A DNA stretch of 39,252 nucleotides from an uncultured Johnsonella sp. (GTDB taxonomy: Bacteria; Bacillota; Clostridia; Lachnospirales; Lachnospiraceae): assembly GCA_937927235.1 (NCBI GenBank), contig CALBCM010000025.1, positions 1-39,252 on the forward strand, read 5' to 3'. Position numbers and translations under genes: made by a program. Shown in pieces: positions 23,862-32,872 of the stretch. The notes under the pieces were generated by a model that had not been told where the DNA came from, did not search any database, and saw only the letters and a list, made by a program, of their open reading frames with translations. Every line of letters starts with the position of its first letter. Within the stretch, counting starts at the first letter, position 1.

Positions 23862-24836
23862 TCAGGGAACCCATTCACCTGAAAAGCTTACAAAATAGCC
23901 GTCTGGAGTCACTGAATTTGCAAACATTTCTCCGGTAGTCATATCAAAATAATACCACTTATCATTTATATTGTGCCAGCCAATCGCCATATAAGCATCG
24001 GAAAGAAAGTAGTACCACTTATTATTTAACTTTCTCCATTCATTCCGGGCATATAAGCCGTCATCACCTTTAAACTTCCAGCTTCCCTCTTCAGTCTGCT
24101 CCCAATTTCCTGAGCTTTTCCTTGTCATATTTTCATTTTCCACCGCCATAGCTTCACTTCTTGAAAAGTAGAGCTTGTTTGATTCCGACCACTGCCCTGC
24201 AAAGTCGGGATTCGCCCTGCTTATAGGGCGTACCTTGAAGCAGTAATTCCCCTCTTTAGTCATAAGGTTTCTATAGTTTAAATTAGTTAGAAGGGTGCCC
24301 TGTGTTCCTGCTATAACGACATCATCCCTGATAAATTTAAATTCATAGCTCCCGGCGTCCTCAATAGTTTCCCATACACAGCTCCCATCCCTGCTTAAAA
24401 CTGCATTTTCAATTACATTCATTTGATTTGCAGGTGCAGGCAGTATGACGGTAATATAAAGTGAAGTCGCACTGTCTTCCCTGTCAGCTTTTTTAAAAGT
24501 GGCTCCGTTAATTCTTATCTGACTGCTTCTGCTGGCCTGAAAATAGCAATTATCATCCGCTTTTAAATGTATCTTTAATTCGGGGGCATCATTTTCCGAC
24601 CAAGCAAATATATCATTCTTAAATGAAAATTCTTCAACTACATAATTTTTACCTGTGGTGCTTACTTCAATTTTCTCATCTCCAAATTTTGTATCTGCCA
24701 TTATCTTTCCTGTAATTTTAATATTAACAGACTTAATCCCCGTCTTTTTTGCAGCCCAGGCAGCCGTATTTAAAAATACGGTAAAAAAAACAACTGAACT
24801 AAGGAAAATAAATATAGTTTTATACTTGTTTCTCAT
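23862..24836 (-). CDS. Secreted protein with C-terminal cell-wall-binding repeats
   Basis: This 324-residue secreted protein has a signal peptide (1-28, ending AWA). A beta-rich region follows (30-220) that includes a fibronectin-III-like stretch (WETIEDAGSYEFKF to YCFKVRPISRANPDF). At the C-terminus are about three aromatic wall-binding repeats (GSWKFKGDDGLYARNEWRKL, WYYFLSDAYMAIGWHNI, WYYFDMTTGEMFANSVTPDG). Lachnospiraceae make many such choline-binding-type proteins; no catalytic domain is visible. It has its own promoter. The closing TPDG motif matches those at 3249 and 36534. Confidence 0.8.
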   Translation of the reverse strand: MRNKYKTIFIFLSSVVFFTVFLNTAAWAAKKTGIKSVNIKITGKIMADTKFGDEKIEVSTTGKNYVVEEFSFKNDIFAWSENDAPELKIHLKADDNCYFQASRSSQIRINGATFKKADREDSATSLYITVILPAPANQMNVIENAVLSRDGSCVWETIEDAGSYEFKFIRDDVVIAGTQGTLLTNLNYRNLMTKEGNYCFKVRPISRANPDFAGQWSESNKLYFSRSEAMAVENENMTRKSSGNWEQTEEGSWKFKGDDGLYARNEWRKLNNKWYYFLSDAYMAIGWHNINDKWYYFDMTTGEMFANSVTPDGYFVSFSGEWVP

Positions 24837-24916
24837 AAAATTTTCACCTTCTTTTATACATAAAAATCTATTACCTAATGACGATTAAGACAAACTGCTT
24901 TTAATTCCCCTAATAT

Positions 24917-24945
24917 ACTTTAACTTAATCAAAGCCTTAAGTCAA
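24917..24945 (-). promoter_or_regulatory. Promoter of the wall-repeat protein gene
   Basis: A -35 TTGACT (24940-24945), a 17-base spacer and a -10 TAAAGT (24917-24922) are present. Confidence 0.5.
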
Positions 24946-24975
24946 GTTTTTCCAAGCCCTCTGTATTATACAAGC

Positions 24976-25008
24976 AAAAAAGCTTCGCAGTTGCCTGCAA
25001 AGCCTTTT
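24976..25008 (-). terminator. Terminator of rny
   Basis: A stem AAGGCTTTGCAG/CTGCGAAGCTT with GCAA loop is followed by TTTTTT on the minus strand, about 40 bases past the rny stop. Confidence 0.75.
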
Positions 25009-25046
25009 AATTTTCAACTTTAAATTTTTTATAAATACCTGAAATC

Positions 25047-26594
25047 TTATCTTGCTAAATCTGAAACCCGCGATTCTCTTATAACATTAACTTTAATCTG
25101 TCCCGGATACTGCATTTCTTCTTCAATACGTTTGGCAATCTCATGTGCCAGTATTACCATGTCATCATCACTTATTCTTTCAGGTACAACCATTATTCTA
25201 ACTTCTCTGCCTGCCTGTATGGCAAACGATTTTTCAACACCTTCAAATGATGTAGTTATATCTTCAAGCTGTTTCAATCTGTTTACATAAGTTTCAAGGG
25301 TTTCCCTTCTTGCTCCGGGTCTTGCCGCCGATATAGTATCCGCTGCCTGAACAAGACAGGATATGGCATTATCAGCCTCAACATCACCGTGATGCGATTC
25401 TACAGCATTTATAACTATAGCTGATTCCTTATATTTCCTACATAACTCTGCTCCAAGCTGCACATGCGAGCCTTCGACCTCATGGTCTATAGCCTTTCCT
25501 ATATCATGTAAAAGTCCCGCTCTTTTTGCCATACGTACATCAACGCCGATTTCTGAAGCCAGCAGCCCGCAGATGGCGGCAACCTCAATCGAATGTCTAA
25601 GTGCATTCTGACCATAGCTTGTGCGGTACTTCATTCTTCCAAGCATCTTTATCAGTTCAGGATGAAGCCCATGAACACCTGACTCAAGCACAGCCGCCTC
25701 ACCGGCTTCTCTCATCATAATGTCAACTTCTCTCTGAGCCTTTTCAACCATTTCTTCGATTCTGGCAGGATGTATGCGCCCATCAATTATCAGCTTTTCA
25801 AGTGCAATTCTTGCAACTTCTCTCCTTACAGGGTCAAAGCTTGAAAGCACCACTGCTTCAGGAGTATCATCAATAATAAGCTCAACTCCGGTCAGCTGTT
25901 CAAGTGTTCTGATATTTCTGCCTTCACGTCCGATTATACGTCCTTTCATGTCATCATTTGGAAGCTGAACTACTGAAACTGTAGTTTCTGCCACCTGGTC
26001 AGCTGCACATCTTTGAATTGCTGCAATGATATAATCCCTTGCCCTCCTTTCAGAATCCTCCTTAAGGAGCTTGTCATATTCCTTAATAAGCCTGGCAGTA
26101 TCATGTTTTATATCATCTTCAACTGACTTAAGCAAAAGCTGCCTTGCCTGGTCACTCGTAAGCCCTGAGATTTTTTCAAGCTCAGCTATCCCCTGCTCAT
26201 AAAGTGACTCCACTTCCTTTGTTCTTTCAGCAAGTCTTTCTTCCTTTGCCAAAAGAGCATTTTCCTTCTTCTCTAATGTTTCCTGTTTTTTGTCAATGTT
26301 TTCTTCCTTAATTAAGACACGTTTCTCATAACGCTGTAATTCTGCTCGCCTCTCTTTAACTTCCTTATCAAGTTCATTTTTTGTCCTCAATGACTCTTCT
26401 TTAGCTTCAAGGAGAGCTTCGCGCTTCTTTGTCGCTGCGGTTTTTAAGGCTTCTTCAATAATTTCTCTTGATTTAACTTCAGCCGAACCAATCTTATCTT
26501 CATACGATTTTTTTCTATGGGCAGTAGCCAATATCCAAGAAAGAAACCCCACGACCACCGCAGTAATTAACACTGCAATTATTATATGTGACAC
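25047..26594 (-). CDS. rny: Ribonuclease Y
   Basis: This membrane-anchored endoribonuclease starts mRNA decay in Firmicutes. The 515 residues have an N-terminal transmembrane helix (4-24), a long charged coiled coil (~30-200) and a KH RNA-binding domain (GRIIGREGRNIRTLEQLTG, ~215-235). The HD catalytic domain follows (LRHSIEVA, LLHDIGKAID and the SHHGD motif). The conserved tail ends in RESRVSDLAR. A promoter and a terminator bound it as a single gene. Confidence 0.97.
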   Translation of the reverse strand: MSHIIIAVLITAVVVGFLSWILATAHRKKSYEDKIGSAEVKSREIIEEALKTAATKKREALLEAKEESLRTKNELDKEVKERRAELQRYEKRVLIKEENIDKKQETLEKKENALLAKEERLAERTKEVESLYEQGIAELEKISGLTSDQARQLLLKSVEDDIKHDTARLIKEYDKLLKEDSERRARDYIIAAIQRCAADQVAETTVSVVQLPNDDMKGRIIGREGRNIRTLEQLTGVELIIDDTPEAVVLSSFDPVRREVARIALEKLIIDGRIHPARIEEMVEKAQREVDIMMREAGEAAVLESGVHGLHPELIKMLGRMKYRTSYGQNALRHSIEVAAICGLLASEIGVDVRMAKRAGLLHDIGKAIDHEVEGSHVQLGAELCRKYKESAIVINAVESHHGDVEADNAISCLVQAADTISAARPGARRETLETYVNRLKQLEDITTSFEGVEKSFAIQAGREVRIMVVPERISDDDMVILAHEIAKRIEEEMQYPGQIKVNVIRESRVSDLAR

Positions 26595-26641
26595 AGGAGC
26601 ACCTCCTTATTTAATTTTCATTGTACAAATACAACAGGGCA

Positions 26642-26670
26642 ATTTTAACAGAAAAGCAAGAAAAATGCAA
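26642..26670 (-). promoter_or_regulatory. Promoter of rny
   Basis: A -35 TTGCAT (26665-26670), a 17-base spacer and a -10 TAAAAT (26642-26647) are present. Confidence 0.6.
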
Positions 26671-26702
26671 GCAATATAAAATTCTCAAACTATTGCCCTA
26701 AA

Positions 26703-27503
26703 TTAAAAAAATATACGAAACGTAGCAGGCATACCGCCCGGAAAATAAGTGCCCTTTACAATCCATATCATTAAAACTAATATAATAAAAAATATTAAAG
26801 CGGCACTAAGTGAAGCTAAAAATCTTTTATTTTCATCAATAATATTTTCCGAATCATTGCCTACTGCAATTATAGTAATTGAAGCCAGCACGCTTATTAA
26901 AATTAAAAGTATTGAAGCCTTGGCAGATAGAAGTGATGCCATTAAGGCTATAATAAGTATAGGAGTTATAAAGACTGACCTCACTATAGCCATAGCTAAT
27001 GCTTCTTTAATAGTTTTCTTAATTTTCAAAAGCTTATATGAGCCTAAAAGTGAAGCTATATAGCCTCCATTTAATATACAGGATACAAAGAAAGTCAGTA
27101 AAACCGCTATTGGTGCCTTAGCAAAGCTGTCTTCTTTAGCGGAGAATATTAAAGCGATTAGAGAGGAAATGCACGCCTGAATCCCAAATACCGTTGCAAA
27201 AAATACATAATTTTCGCTCTGCATAAGCTTTTTGCTTTCAGTTAAAGGCTTTTTGAGAATTTTAAAAACCCTTTTAATATAATCCTGAGTAGGATTTGTA
27301 TTTTCATTATGCTGATTATTATAGGCATAAACTATATTTTGTATACCAGTTTCTGCTGAAGTCGCAGTATTTTCATCAGCAATACCTTCAACAGTATTTT
27401 TTTCAGGAGCTGCATTTTTTTCTTTTATCTCTGCAACTGCTTCAGCACAGTCACACACTGCTCCTTCTTCTAATTTCTTCCCGCAAAATCTGCAAAAAGC
27501 CAT
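26703..27503 (-). CDS. Zinc-ribbon membrane protein, function unknown
   Basis: This 266-residue protein begins with a short zinc ribbon (CRFCGKKLEEGAVCDC, residues 4-19). An acidic linker follows, then about five hydrophobic segments from residue ~95 to the end, in an arrangement like Yip1-type membrane proteins. It starts 11 bases after the stop of the 27515 gene, whose product has a zinc ribbon at its C-terminus, so the two are probably co-expressed and may form one membrane complex. No catalytic motif is visible. Confidence 0.6.
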   Translation of the reverse strand: MAFCRFCGKKLEEGAVCDCAEAVAEIKEKNAAPEKNTVEGIADENTATSAETGIQNIVYAYNNQHNENTNPTQDYIKRVFKILKKPLTESKKLMQSENYVFFATVFGIQACISSLIALIFSAKEDSFAKAPIAVLLTFFVSCILNGGYIASLLGSYKLLKIKKTIKEALAMAIVRSVFITPILIIALMASLLSAKASILLILISVLASITIIAVGNDSENIIDENKRFLASLSAALIFFIILVLMIWIVKGTYFPGGMPATFRIFF

Positions 27504-27514
27504 AATCTTCCTCC

Positions 27515-29614
27515 TTATACTACTTTATTTCCGCATTTTTCACAGAATCTCGAGTCCTGAGGTATATGAGCACCACATTTTCCGCATACAAGCGTTTTTT
27601 CAGAGGCAGAGTAATCAGCTTTATCAGTCTGCTCTATTGCATCAAAGCCGCCGCTGCCGTTTTCATTTTCAATGAGTGCAAGCTTATTTAACTTTGTATT
27701 TTCAATGCATTCGCTTTCATCCGCTGTGGCACTGTCCGAGCCTACTATATCTTCCATGACATCATCTGCAACTGTTTCAACCGTAATTTTTCTTTTAAAA
27801 AATTTTCCGAAGATAAGCACTATACAGGATATTAAAAATATAATTATAAAAAGATAAAACAATACCGATAAGACATCAATATATTTTCCGACATACCTGA
27901 AATTTATCTCAGGCTTATCATATACAGCCTGAATTTTTCCAAAGGTCTTTTTAATATTATCCTGACTACAATATTTCATAGCTGAAAAAATGCTTATTCC
28001 CACCGAATAATTCAACTTAAAATCTTGTGAAAGTGCTTTATCATCGCTAAACATCTTTGCAAAGCTGATATTATCAACCAGAGCATCATATTTTTTTATT
28101 TTTAAGAGTCCCGAAGCCTTGATGTAATAAAAATCTGAAGCTTCTCCAAAAGCGATATGAGCACTTTTTGCGAGCTCATTTGCAGTGCCCTCCTGATGTA
28201 TCCTTATTCCTGTTTTGCCGCCCTTAGCCTTTAATTTGCTTACTTGAAAATCAGGGCTGCTGTCTTTGCTCTTTTCAGCTTTTGACTCCGGAGCTTTTGT
28301 TTCTTGATTTGATTTTACTTCTGCTTTTGACTCTGAACCCTTATTTTTTAAGTCTTCAAAATTAGTTATTAAGGTCTGAACCTCTTCTTCACTTATTTTA
28401 TTATCTTCAAGAATAAATTCTACCTCTCTTGTATAGCCTGAGCTTAAAAGCTTTTTTCTTGACTTTACATTTATATATGAAACTACATAGGGCTTTGAAA
28501 TTTCCAGTGCAATGCCTGTAGGTGAGTTGCCCTTAATATTCTGAGAAATAATCTTGGTATAATCTTTATAATTTGTATCCGACTCATCCTTGTCAGTGTC
28601 CTCTGTATTGTAATACTTGTCTCCGTCACCTGCGTTAATCCCCTCTGCCAGCAGGACATAATAATTCATAACCGTAGAATTGCTTCCTGGAAGATAAGCT
28701 GAAAAATCAATATTTTCATTAAGCTTATTCTGAATTAAAAACGGAGACTTATATTCATCTTTGTTTTTATCCACTCTAAAATCAACATTTTTATCTCCAA
28801 AGATAAATCTGTCAAATTTTAAAGCTTCTTCTTTGTTAATATTCTTTGTGCTTATTGTATAAACGGTTGAATTATCGACCTCCTTAACCTTAAGCTCAGC
28901 TCCTTCAGGATTATGCTCTTCAAAATATTTTTTAATTTTGCTGCCGTTTCTGGAGATGGTTTCATACGGCAGTGAAAACACTACCTGCCGGTCAAAATTA
29001 TTGCTGGAATTAACCCTTAAAAGAATATCAATACTGTTTATACCAAGAGGCTCAGTCTTATTAACATAAATATTCGCATTTGAAGCGTACTTATCCTTGC
29101 CGTATTCAACATAAGTATCACCAAGAGAAGTAATATACTGCTCATTTTCACTGCTTACGCTGCCGCTGTCAACCATAGCCTTGCTAAACCATGCCAGCAG
29201 ATCTGAGGAAGAAAAATTTTCTTCAATATAGATTCCGTTCAGCCAGACACTTTCAGGCAGAGTAACATTAATCTCTTTATTTTCTTTAGTGACTGCATTA
29301 ACCTTTTTTCTATAATCCTCAAGTGAAGTAAATTCAAGCATTACATGAAAGCCGTCATCATCATAGGTGTAGCTTAATTCTTTAGGGATATTCTCGTCAA
29401 CTATTTTTTTCAGATCTTCCATAGTTCCTGAATATCCCTTTGATATAGCCTCTTTATCAAGACTGATGTCCATAACTCTCACCCCTGAAAAATCATCATT
29501 TAACTTCAGGGTAGTATTTACCTTCGAGGCTGAGCTGCAGCCTCCTAAGAGGATTACTGTAATTAAACAAAGAAGTGTAAAAAAATTTAATAATGCTTTA
29601 TTCTTAATTTTCAT
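27515..29614 (-). CDS. Lipoprotein with transmembrane helix and C-terminal zinc ribbon
   Basis: This large envelope protein has no known function. From the ATG at 29614 it is 699 residues: a lipoprotein signal with lipobox LLGGCSS, then a long extracytoplasmic region with an LppM-like start (TLKLNDDFSGVRVMDI). A Lys/Ser/Glu-rich linker comes near residue 430. One transmembrane helix (about 580-603, VLFYLFIIIFLISCIVLIFG) puts a cytoplasmic tail inside, which ends in a zinc ribbon (CGKCG and CEKCG, ~676-696). A GTG at 29638 would add 8 residues; neither start has a strong ribosome site. It is the middle gene of a three-gene cassette. Confidence 0.65.
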   Translation of the reverse strand: MKIKNKALLNFFTLLCLITVILLGGCSSASKVNTTLKLNDDFSGVRVMDISLDKEAISKGYSGTMEDLKKIVDENIPKELSYTYDDDGFHVMLEFTSLEDYRKKVNAVTKENKEINVTLPESVWLNGIYIEENFSSSDLLAWFSKAMVDSGSVSSENEQYITSLGDTYVEYGKDKYASNANIYVNKTEPLGINSIDILLRVNSSNNFDRQVVFSLPYETISRNGSKIKKYFEEHNPEGAELKVKEVDNSTVYTISTKNINKEEALKFDRFIFGDKNVDFRVDKNKDEYKSPFLIQNKLNENIDFSAYLPGSNSTVMNYYVLLAEGINAGDGDKYYNTEDTDKDESDTNYKDYTKIISQNIKGNSPTGIALEISKPYVVSYINVKSRKKLLSSGYTREVEFILEDNKISEEEVQTLITNFEDLKNKGSESKAEVKSNQETKAPESKAEKSKDSSPDFQVSKLKAKGGKTGIRIHQEGTANELAKSAHIAFGEASDFYYIKASGLLKIKKYDALVDNISFAKMFSDDKALSQDFKLNYSVGISIFSAMKYCSQDNIKKTFGKIQAVYDKPEINFRYVGKYIDVLSVLFYLFIIIFLISCIVLIFGKFFKRKITVETVADDVMEDIVGSDSATADESECIENTKLNKLALIENENGSGGFDAIEQTDKADYSASEKTLVCGKCGAHIPQDSRFCEKCGNKVV

Positions 29615-29640
29615 TATTCTACCCGATTTTAAATTCACAA

Positions 29641-30054
29641 TTATTTAAGACCAAAATTTGAAATGTATTTCTTCCCATTATATTCTGTAATAAATACAGT
29701 ATTTACATCTGCATTTTCTATATTTCCATCAAGAGTTGTCAAAAAAACTGCCCTATAGGTTTCAAGTCCATTTGAAACAGACCTGTCCCCGTAAATAATC
29801 TCAAGTCTGTGTTTTTGGGTATCCAGATTAAATGAGCTGACTATATTATTCAGCACCGGCTCATTCTTGAGCTCTTTTCTGAGCGAAGGCTCAAAGAGAG
29901 AAAGGATTTTTTTCTCATTTCTCGTATTAATGCTGTTTTCAAGCTTATCTATCACGCCTGTGCCCGGATTTAATCTTGTATTGAATATAGCAATGCCCAC
30001 CGCAAATATAAGTGAAATAATTGCACTCCAAAAAGCTTTCTTTTTAATCAACAT
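29641..30054 (-). CDS. Small membrane-anchored protein, function unknown
   Basis: This 137-residue protein has an N-terminal membrane helix (about 7-25, AIISLIFAVGIAIF) and an extracytoplasmic alpha-beta domain (LENSINTRNEKKILSLF, then TYRAVFLTTLDG) that resembles NTF2-like or DUF-type accessory domains only loosely. I chose the ATG at 30054, which has AGGAG five bases upstream, over an upstream start at 30072. It ends two bases before the next gene's GTG, so it is probably translated with it. It follows tyrS by 66 bases with no terminator seen between. Confidence 0.55.
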   Translation of the reverse strand: MLIKKKAFWSAIISLIFAVGIAIFNTRLNPGTGVIDKLENSINTRNEKKILSLFEPSLRKELKNEPVLNNIVSSFNLDTQKHRLEIIYGDRSVSNGLETYRAVFLTTLDGNIENADVNTVFITEYNGKKYISNFGLK

Positions 30055-30120
30055 ATCCTCTCCTCTCAGCACAAGAAGTATTTGCAGGTCCGCTTTTGCC
30101 GTTCCCTGAGATGTCGGACT

Positions 30121-31359
30121 TTATTTAATATAGACCTTTACAAAGCTTTTCTTTCCTCTTTTAACAAGCTTACCCTCTGCTTTAAAATCATCTTTTGAAT
30201 ACAGGGTTTTAATATCATTTACCAATTGTGTATCTACGCTGACTCCTCCCTGCTCTACATTCCTCCTTGCTTCGGAACGGCTTGAGGAAAGACCGGATTT
30301 TACAAGCACACTTAATATATCAATGCCTCCATTCTCAAAATCCTCAGCTTTTAATTCACACACCGGGACATTGTCCATAGAGCCTGTACCGGCAAAGAGT
30401 GCACGCCCTGCTTCCTGAGCTTTTTGAGCTTCTTCTTCTCCATGCACAAGCTTGGTCAGCTCAAAAGCAAGAATTTCCTTGGCTTCATTTAATTTGGAGC
30501 CTTCCCAGCTGTCCATCTCGTCTATCTGTTCAAGTGGGAGGAAGGTCAGCAGACGTATACATTTTAATACATCGGCATCAGCTACATTTCTCCAATACTG
30601 ATAAAAATCATAGGGTGAAGTTTTTTCAGGGTCGAGCCATACCGCTCCGCCTACAGTTTTTCCCATCTTCTTTCCCTCTGAGTTAAGCAGTAGAGTGATA
30701 GTCATAACATGGGCATCTTTTCCAAGCTTTCTTCTAATCAGCTCTGTACCGCCAAGCATGTTGGACCACTGGTCGTCACCGCCAAACTGCATGCTGCAGC
30801 CATATTTCTGGTATAACATGTAAAAATCATAGCTTTGCAGTATCATATAATTAAACTCAAGAAAAGAAAGCCCCTTTTCAAGACGCTGTTTATAGCATTC
30901 GGCACGCAGCATATTATTTACTGAAAAATGCGGTCCCACTTCTCTGATAAATTCCATATAATTGAGGTCCCTGAGCCAGTCGGCATTATTCACCATAATT
31001 GCCTTTCCCTCTCCAAAATCTATAAAGCGACTCATCTGCTTTTTAAAGCATTCACAGTGATAATCTATAGTTTCTACCGTCATTACCTGTCTAAGGTCAG
31101 AGCGTCCTGAAGGGTCTCCTACCATGCCGGTTCCGCCGCCAATTAAGGCTATAGGTGTATTTCCTGCCATTTGAAGCCTTTTCATAAGGCACAGTGCCAT
31201 AAAATGACCTACATGCAGACTGTCTGCGGTAGGGTCAAAGCCTATATAAAATGTCGCCTTGCCTTCATTTACCATATTTCTTATTTCTTCTTCATTTGAA
31301 GTCTGCGCTATAAGACCTCTTGCTTTTAATTCATCATAACATTTCATACATTTTTTCAC
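30121..31359 (-). CDS. tyrS: Tyrosyl-tRNA synthetase
   Basis: This class I synthetase charges tRNA-Tyr. The 412 residues show a HIGH-type motif HVGH at 49-52 (TADSLHVGHFMAL), the tyrosine-binding YMILQSYDF and GGDDQW region, and a KMSKS-type loop KMGKT near residue 231. A C-terminal S4 RNA-binding domain ends in GKKSFVKVYI. A consensus promoter lies 48 bases upstream. The leader is too short for a T-box. Confidence 0.96.
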   Translation of the reverse strand: MKKCMKCYDELKARGLIAQTSNEEEIRNMVNEGKATFYIGFDPTADSLHVGHFMALCLMKRLQMAGNTPIALIGGGTGMVGDPSGRSDLRQVMTVETIDYHCECFKKQMSRFIDFGEGKAIMVNNADWLRDLNYMEFIREVGPHFSVNNMLRAECYKQRLEKGLSFLEFNYMILQSYDFYMLYQKYGCSMQFGGDDQWSNMLGGTELIRRKLGKDAHVMTITLLLNSEGKKMGKTVGGAVWLDPEKTSPYDFYQYWRNVADADVLKCIRLLTFLPLEQIDEMDSWEGSKLNEAKEILAFELTKLVHGEEEAQKAQEAGRALFAGTGSMDNVPVCELKAEDFENGGIDILSVLVKSGLSSSRSEARRNVEQGGVSVDTQLVNDIKTLYSKDDFKAEGKLVKRGKKSFVKVYIK

Positions 31360-31406
31360 CGAAACCTCCGGCTTTCCTCCTGAATTTATCGTAAATTATT
31401 TTATAA

Positions 31407-31435
31407 AGTATATCAGATTGTTTTTTTGCAGTCAA
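31407..31435 (-). promoter_or_regulatory. Promoter of tyrS
   Basis: A -35 TTGACT (31430-31435), a 17-base spacer and a -10 TATACT (31407-31412) lie just past the hflX stop. Confidence 0.65.
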
Positions 31436-31448
31436 GAACACGGATTTT

Positions 31449-32708
31449 CTAATATTTAGTTATAATTTTGGAATATATATCCGCTCCTATCCAAGCTCCT
31501 ATATAGATGCCCTCTTCTTTATATTCCTCAAACTCCAGCTCTCCAAGACTGCGTATTTCATTAATCAGCTTTGCCTCCTTATAAGAAAAAACTCTGTTTA
31601 TATACACCCTTCGGCTGCGTATAATTTTTTCAATTAATTCTTTAAGTCCTTCTATGCCGTAGCCTGTCTTGGCAGATATTTCAGTCTTATAATCGGAGTG
31701 AAAATCACGCGGCAGTATCAAATCTCTATTTGCAATATCCATTTTATTGTATACGGTAATAATATCCTTGCCTGAAATATTAAAGGATTTTAACGCCTCA
31801 TATACAACAAGCAGCTGCTCATCTGCCTCCGGACTTGAAGCATCCACAAGATGTATTATGAGGTCGGCATAAATTGCTTCTTCAAAGGTTGATTTAAAGG
31901 CTTCTATAAGATTATGCGGAAGCTTCCTTATAAATCCCACCGTATCGGTAATAAGAATTTCCTGTCCCGAATTTAATTTCATTTTTCTGGTAGAAGGGTC
32001 TAAGGTAGCAAAAAGCTTGTCCTCAACAAATACATCAGAATTAGAAAGTACATTTAAAAGGGTGGATTTGCCGGCATTGGTATAGCCTACTATGGCTGCT
32101 GTAAAAATCTCCTGTCGTCCTTTTCGGTTTACCTCCCGGTGTTTTTTTACCTCTTCAAGCTGAGCCTTCAGCTGCCCTATACGGCTATGTATAAGTCTTC
32201 TGTCCATGCTTATCTTTTTTTCTCCGGGACCTCTGGTGCCTATGCCGCCTCCAAGTCTTGAAAGTGAAGCTCTGAGACCCGCAAGTCTTGCCGCAGAATA
32301 TTTAAGCTGAGCCAGCTCCACCTGAATCTTTCCCTCAAGTGTAGAGGCTCTTTTCGCAAATATATCAAGAATCAGCATCGTTCTGTCCATAACCTTTATC
32401 TCAAGCTCATCTTCAAGGTTTCTAAGCTGAGCTGGAGAAAGCTCATCATCACATACTACTCCTGTAGCTCCAAGCTCATAAGCGGCAAGCCTCACCTCAT
32501 CGAGCTTGCCCTTGCCGACATAAGTGGCAGGATGCAGACTCTCCCGATTTTGCACTACTCTGCCCAGCACCCTTGCTCCGGCAGTTTCTGCAAGCTCCTC
32601 AAGCTCATTCAGGCTGCTGTGGGTGCTGCTGCCGTCACCGGAAGCCACCGCAATAAGCAAAACCTTTTCTTTTATATCCGCAGTATAAATTAATTTATCG
32701 TCTTTCAT
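31449..32708 (-). CDS. hflX: Ribosome-associated GTPase HflX
   Basis: HflX splits stalled or heat-damaged ribosomes. The 419-residue protein has the N-terminal ND1 domain, with the glycine-rich RLGGGIGTRGPGEKK linker before the G domain. The G domain has G1 GYTNAGKST (~209-217), the switch ATLDPSTRKM, DTVGFIRKLP (G3) and NKMDI (G4). A short C-terminal domain follows. It has the usual length and lies between the TPR lipoprotein and tyrS. Confidence 0.95.
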   Translation of the reverse strand: MKDDKLIYTADIKEKVLLIAVASGDGSSTHSSLNELEELAETAGARVLGRVVQNRESLHPATYVGKGKLDEVRLAAYELGATGVVCDDELSPAQLRNLEDELEIKVMDRTMLILDIFAKRASTLEGKIQVELAQLKYSAARLAGLRASLSRLGGGIGTRGPGEKKISMDRRLIHSRIGQLKAQLEEVKKHREVNRKGRQEIFTAAIVGYTNAGKSTLLNVLSNSDVFVEDKLFATLDPSTRKMKLNSGQEILITDTVGFIRKLPHNLIEAFKSTFEEAIYADLIIHLVDASSPEADEQLLVVYEALKSFNISGKDIITVYNKMDIANRDLILPRDFHSDYKTEISAKTGYGIEGLKELIEKIIRSRRVYINRVFSYKEAKLINEIRSLGELEFEEYKEEGIYIGAWIGADIYSKIITKY

Positions 32709-32765
32709 AGTATTGTACCCTGTTAATAGTGATTGATTTTTTCTGTTCAGCTCTACATAAGACTA

Positions 32766-32803
32766 TACCAGCCTAAACTGCAATTTTGCAGCACAGACTG
32801 GTA
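32766..32803. repeat. Two-level hairpin downstream of the TPR lipoprotein gene
   Basis: TACCAG/CTGGTA encloses CTGCAA/TTGCAG. There is no T run on either side, so a terminator role is uncertain. Confidence 0.35.
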
Positions 32804-32872
32804 TTAAATAAAGACTTCCTTTGCCTGCGGCTAAAATTTGGCATTTTTAAGCAGGAATGAGCTGCATCCGTT

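Noticed and set aside
31360..31448. T-box riboswitch upstream of tyrS
   Set aside because: Only ~48 bases separate the promoter from the start codon, too short for a T-box, and no T-box sequence or antiterminator pair is seen.
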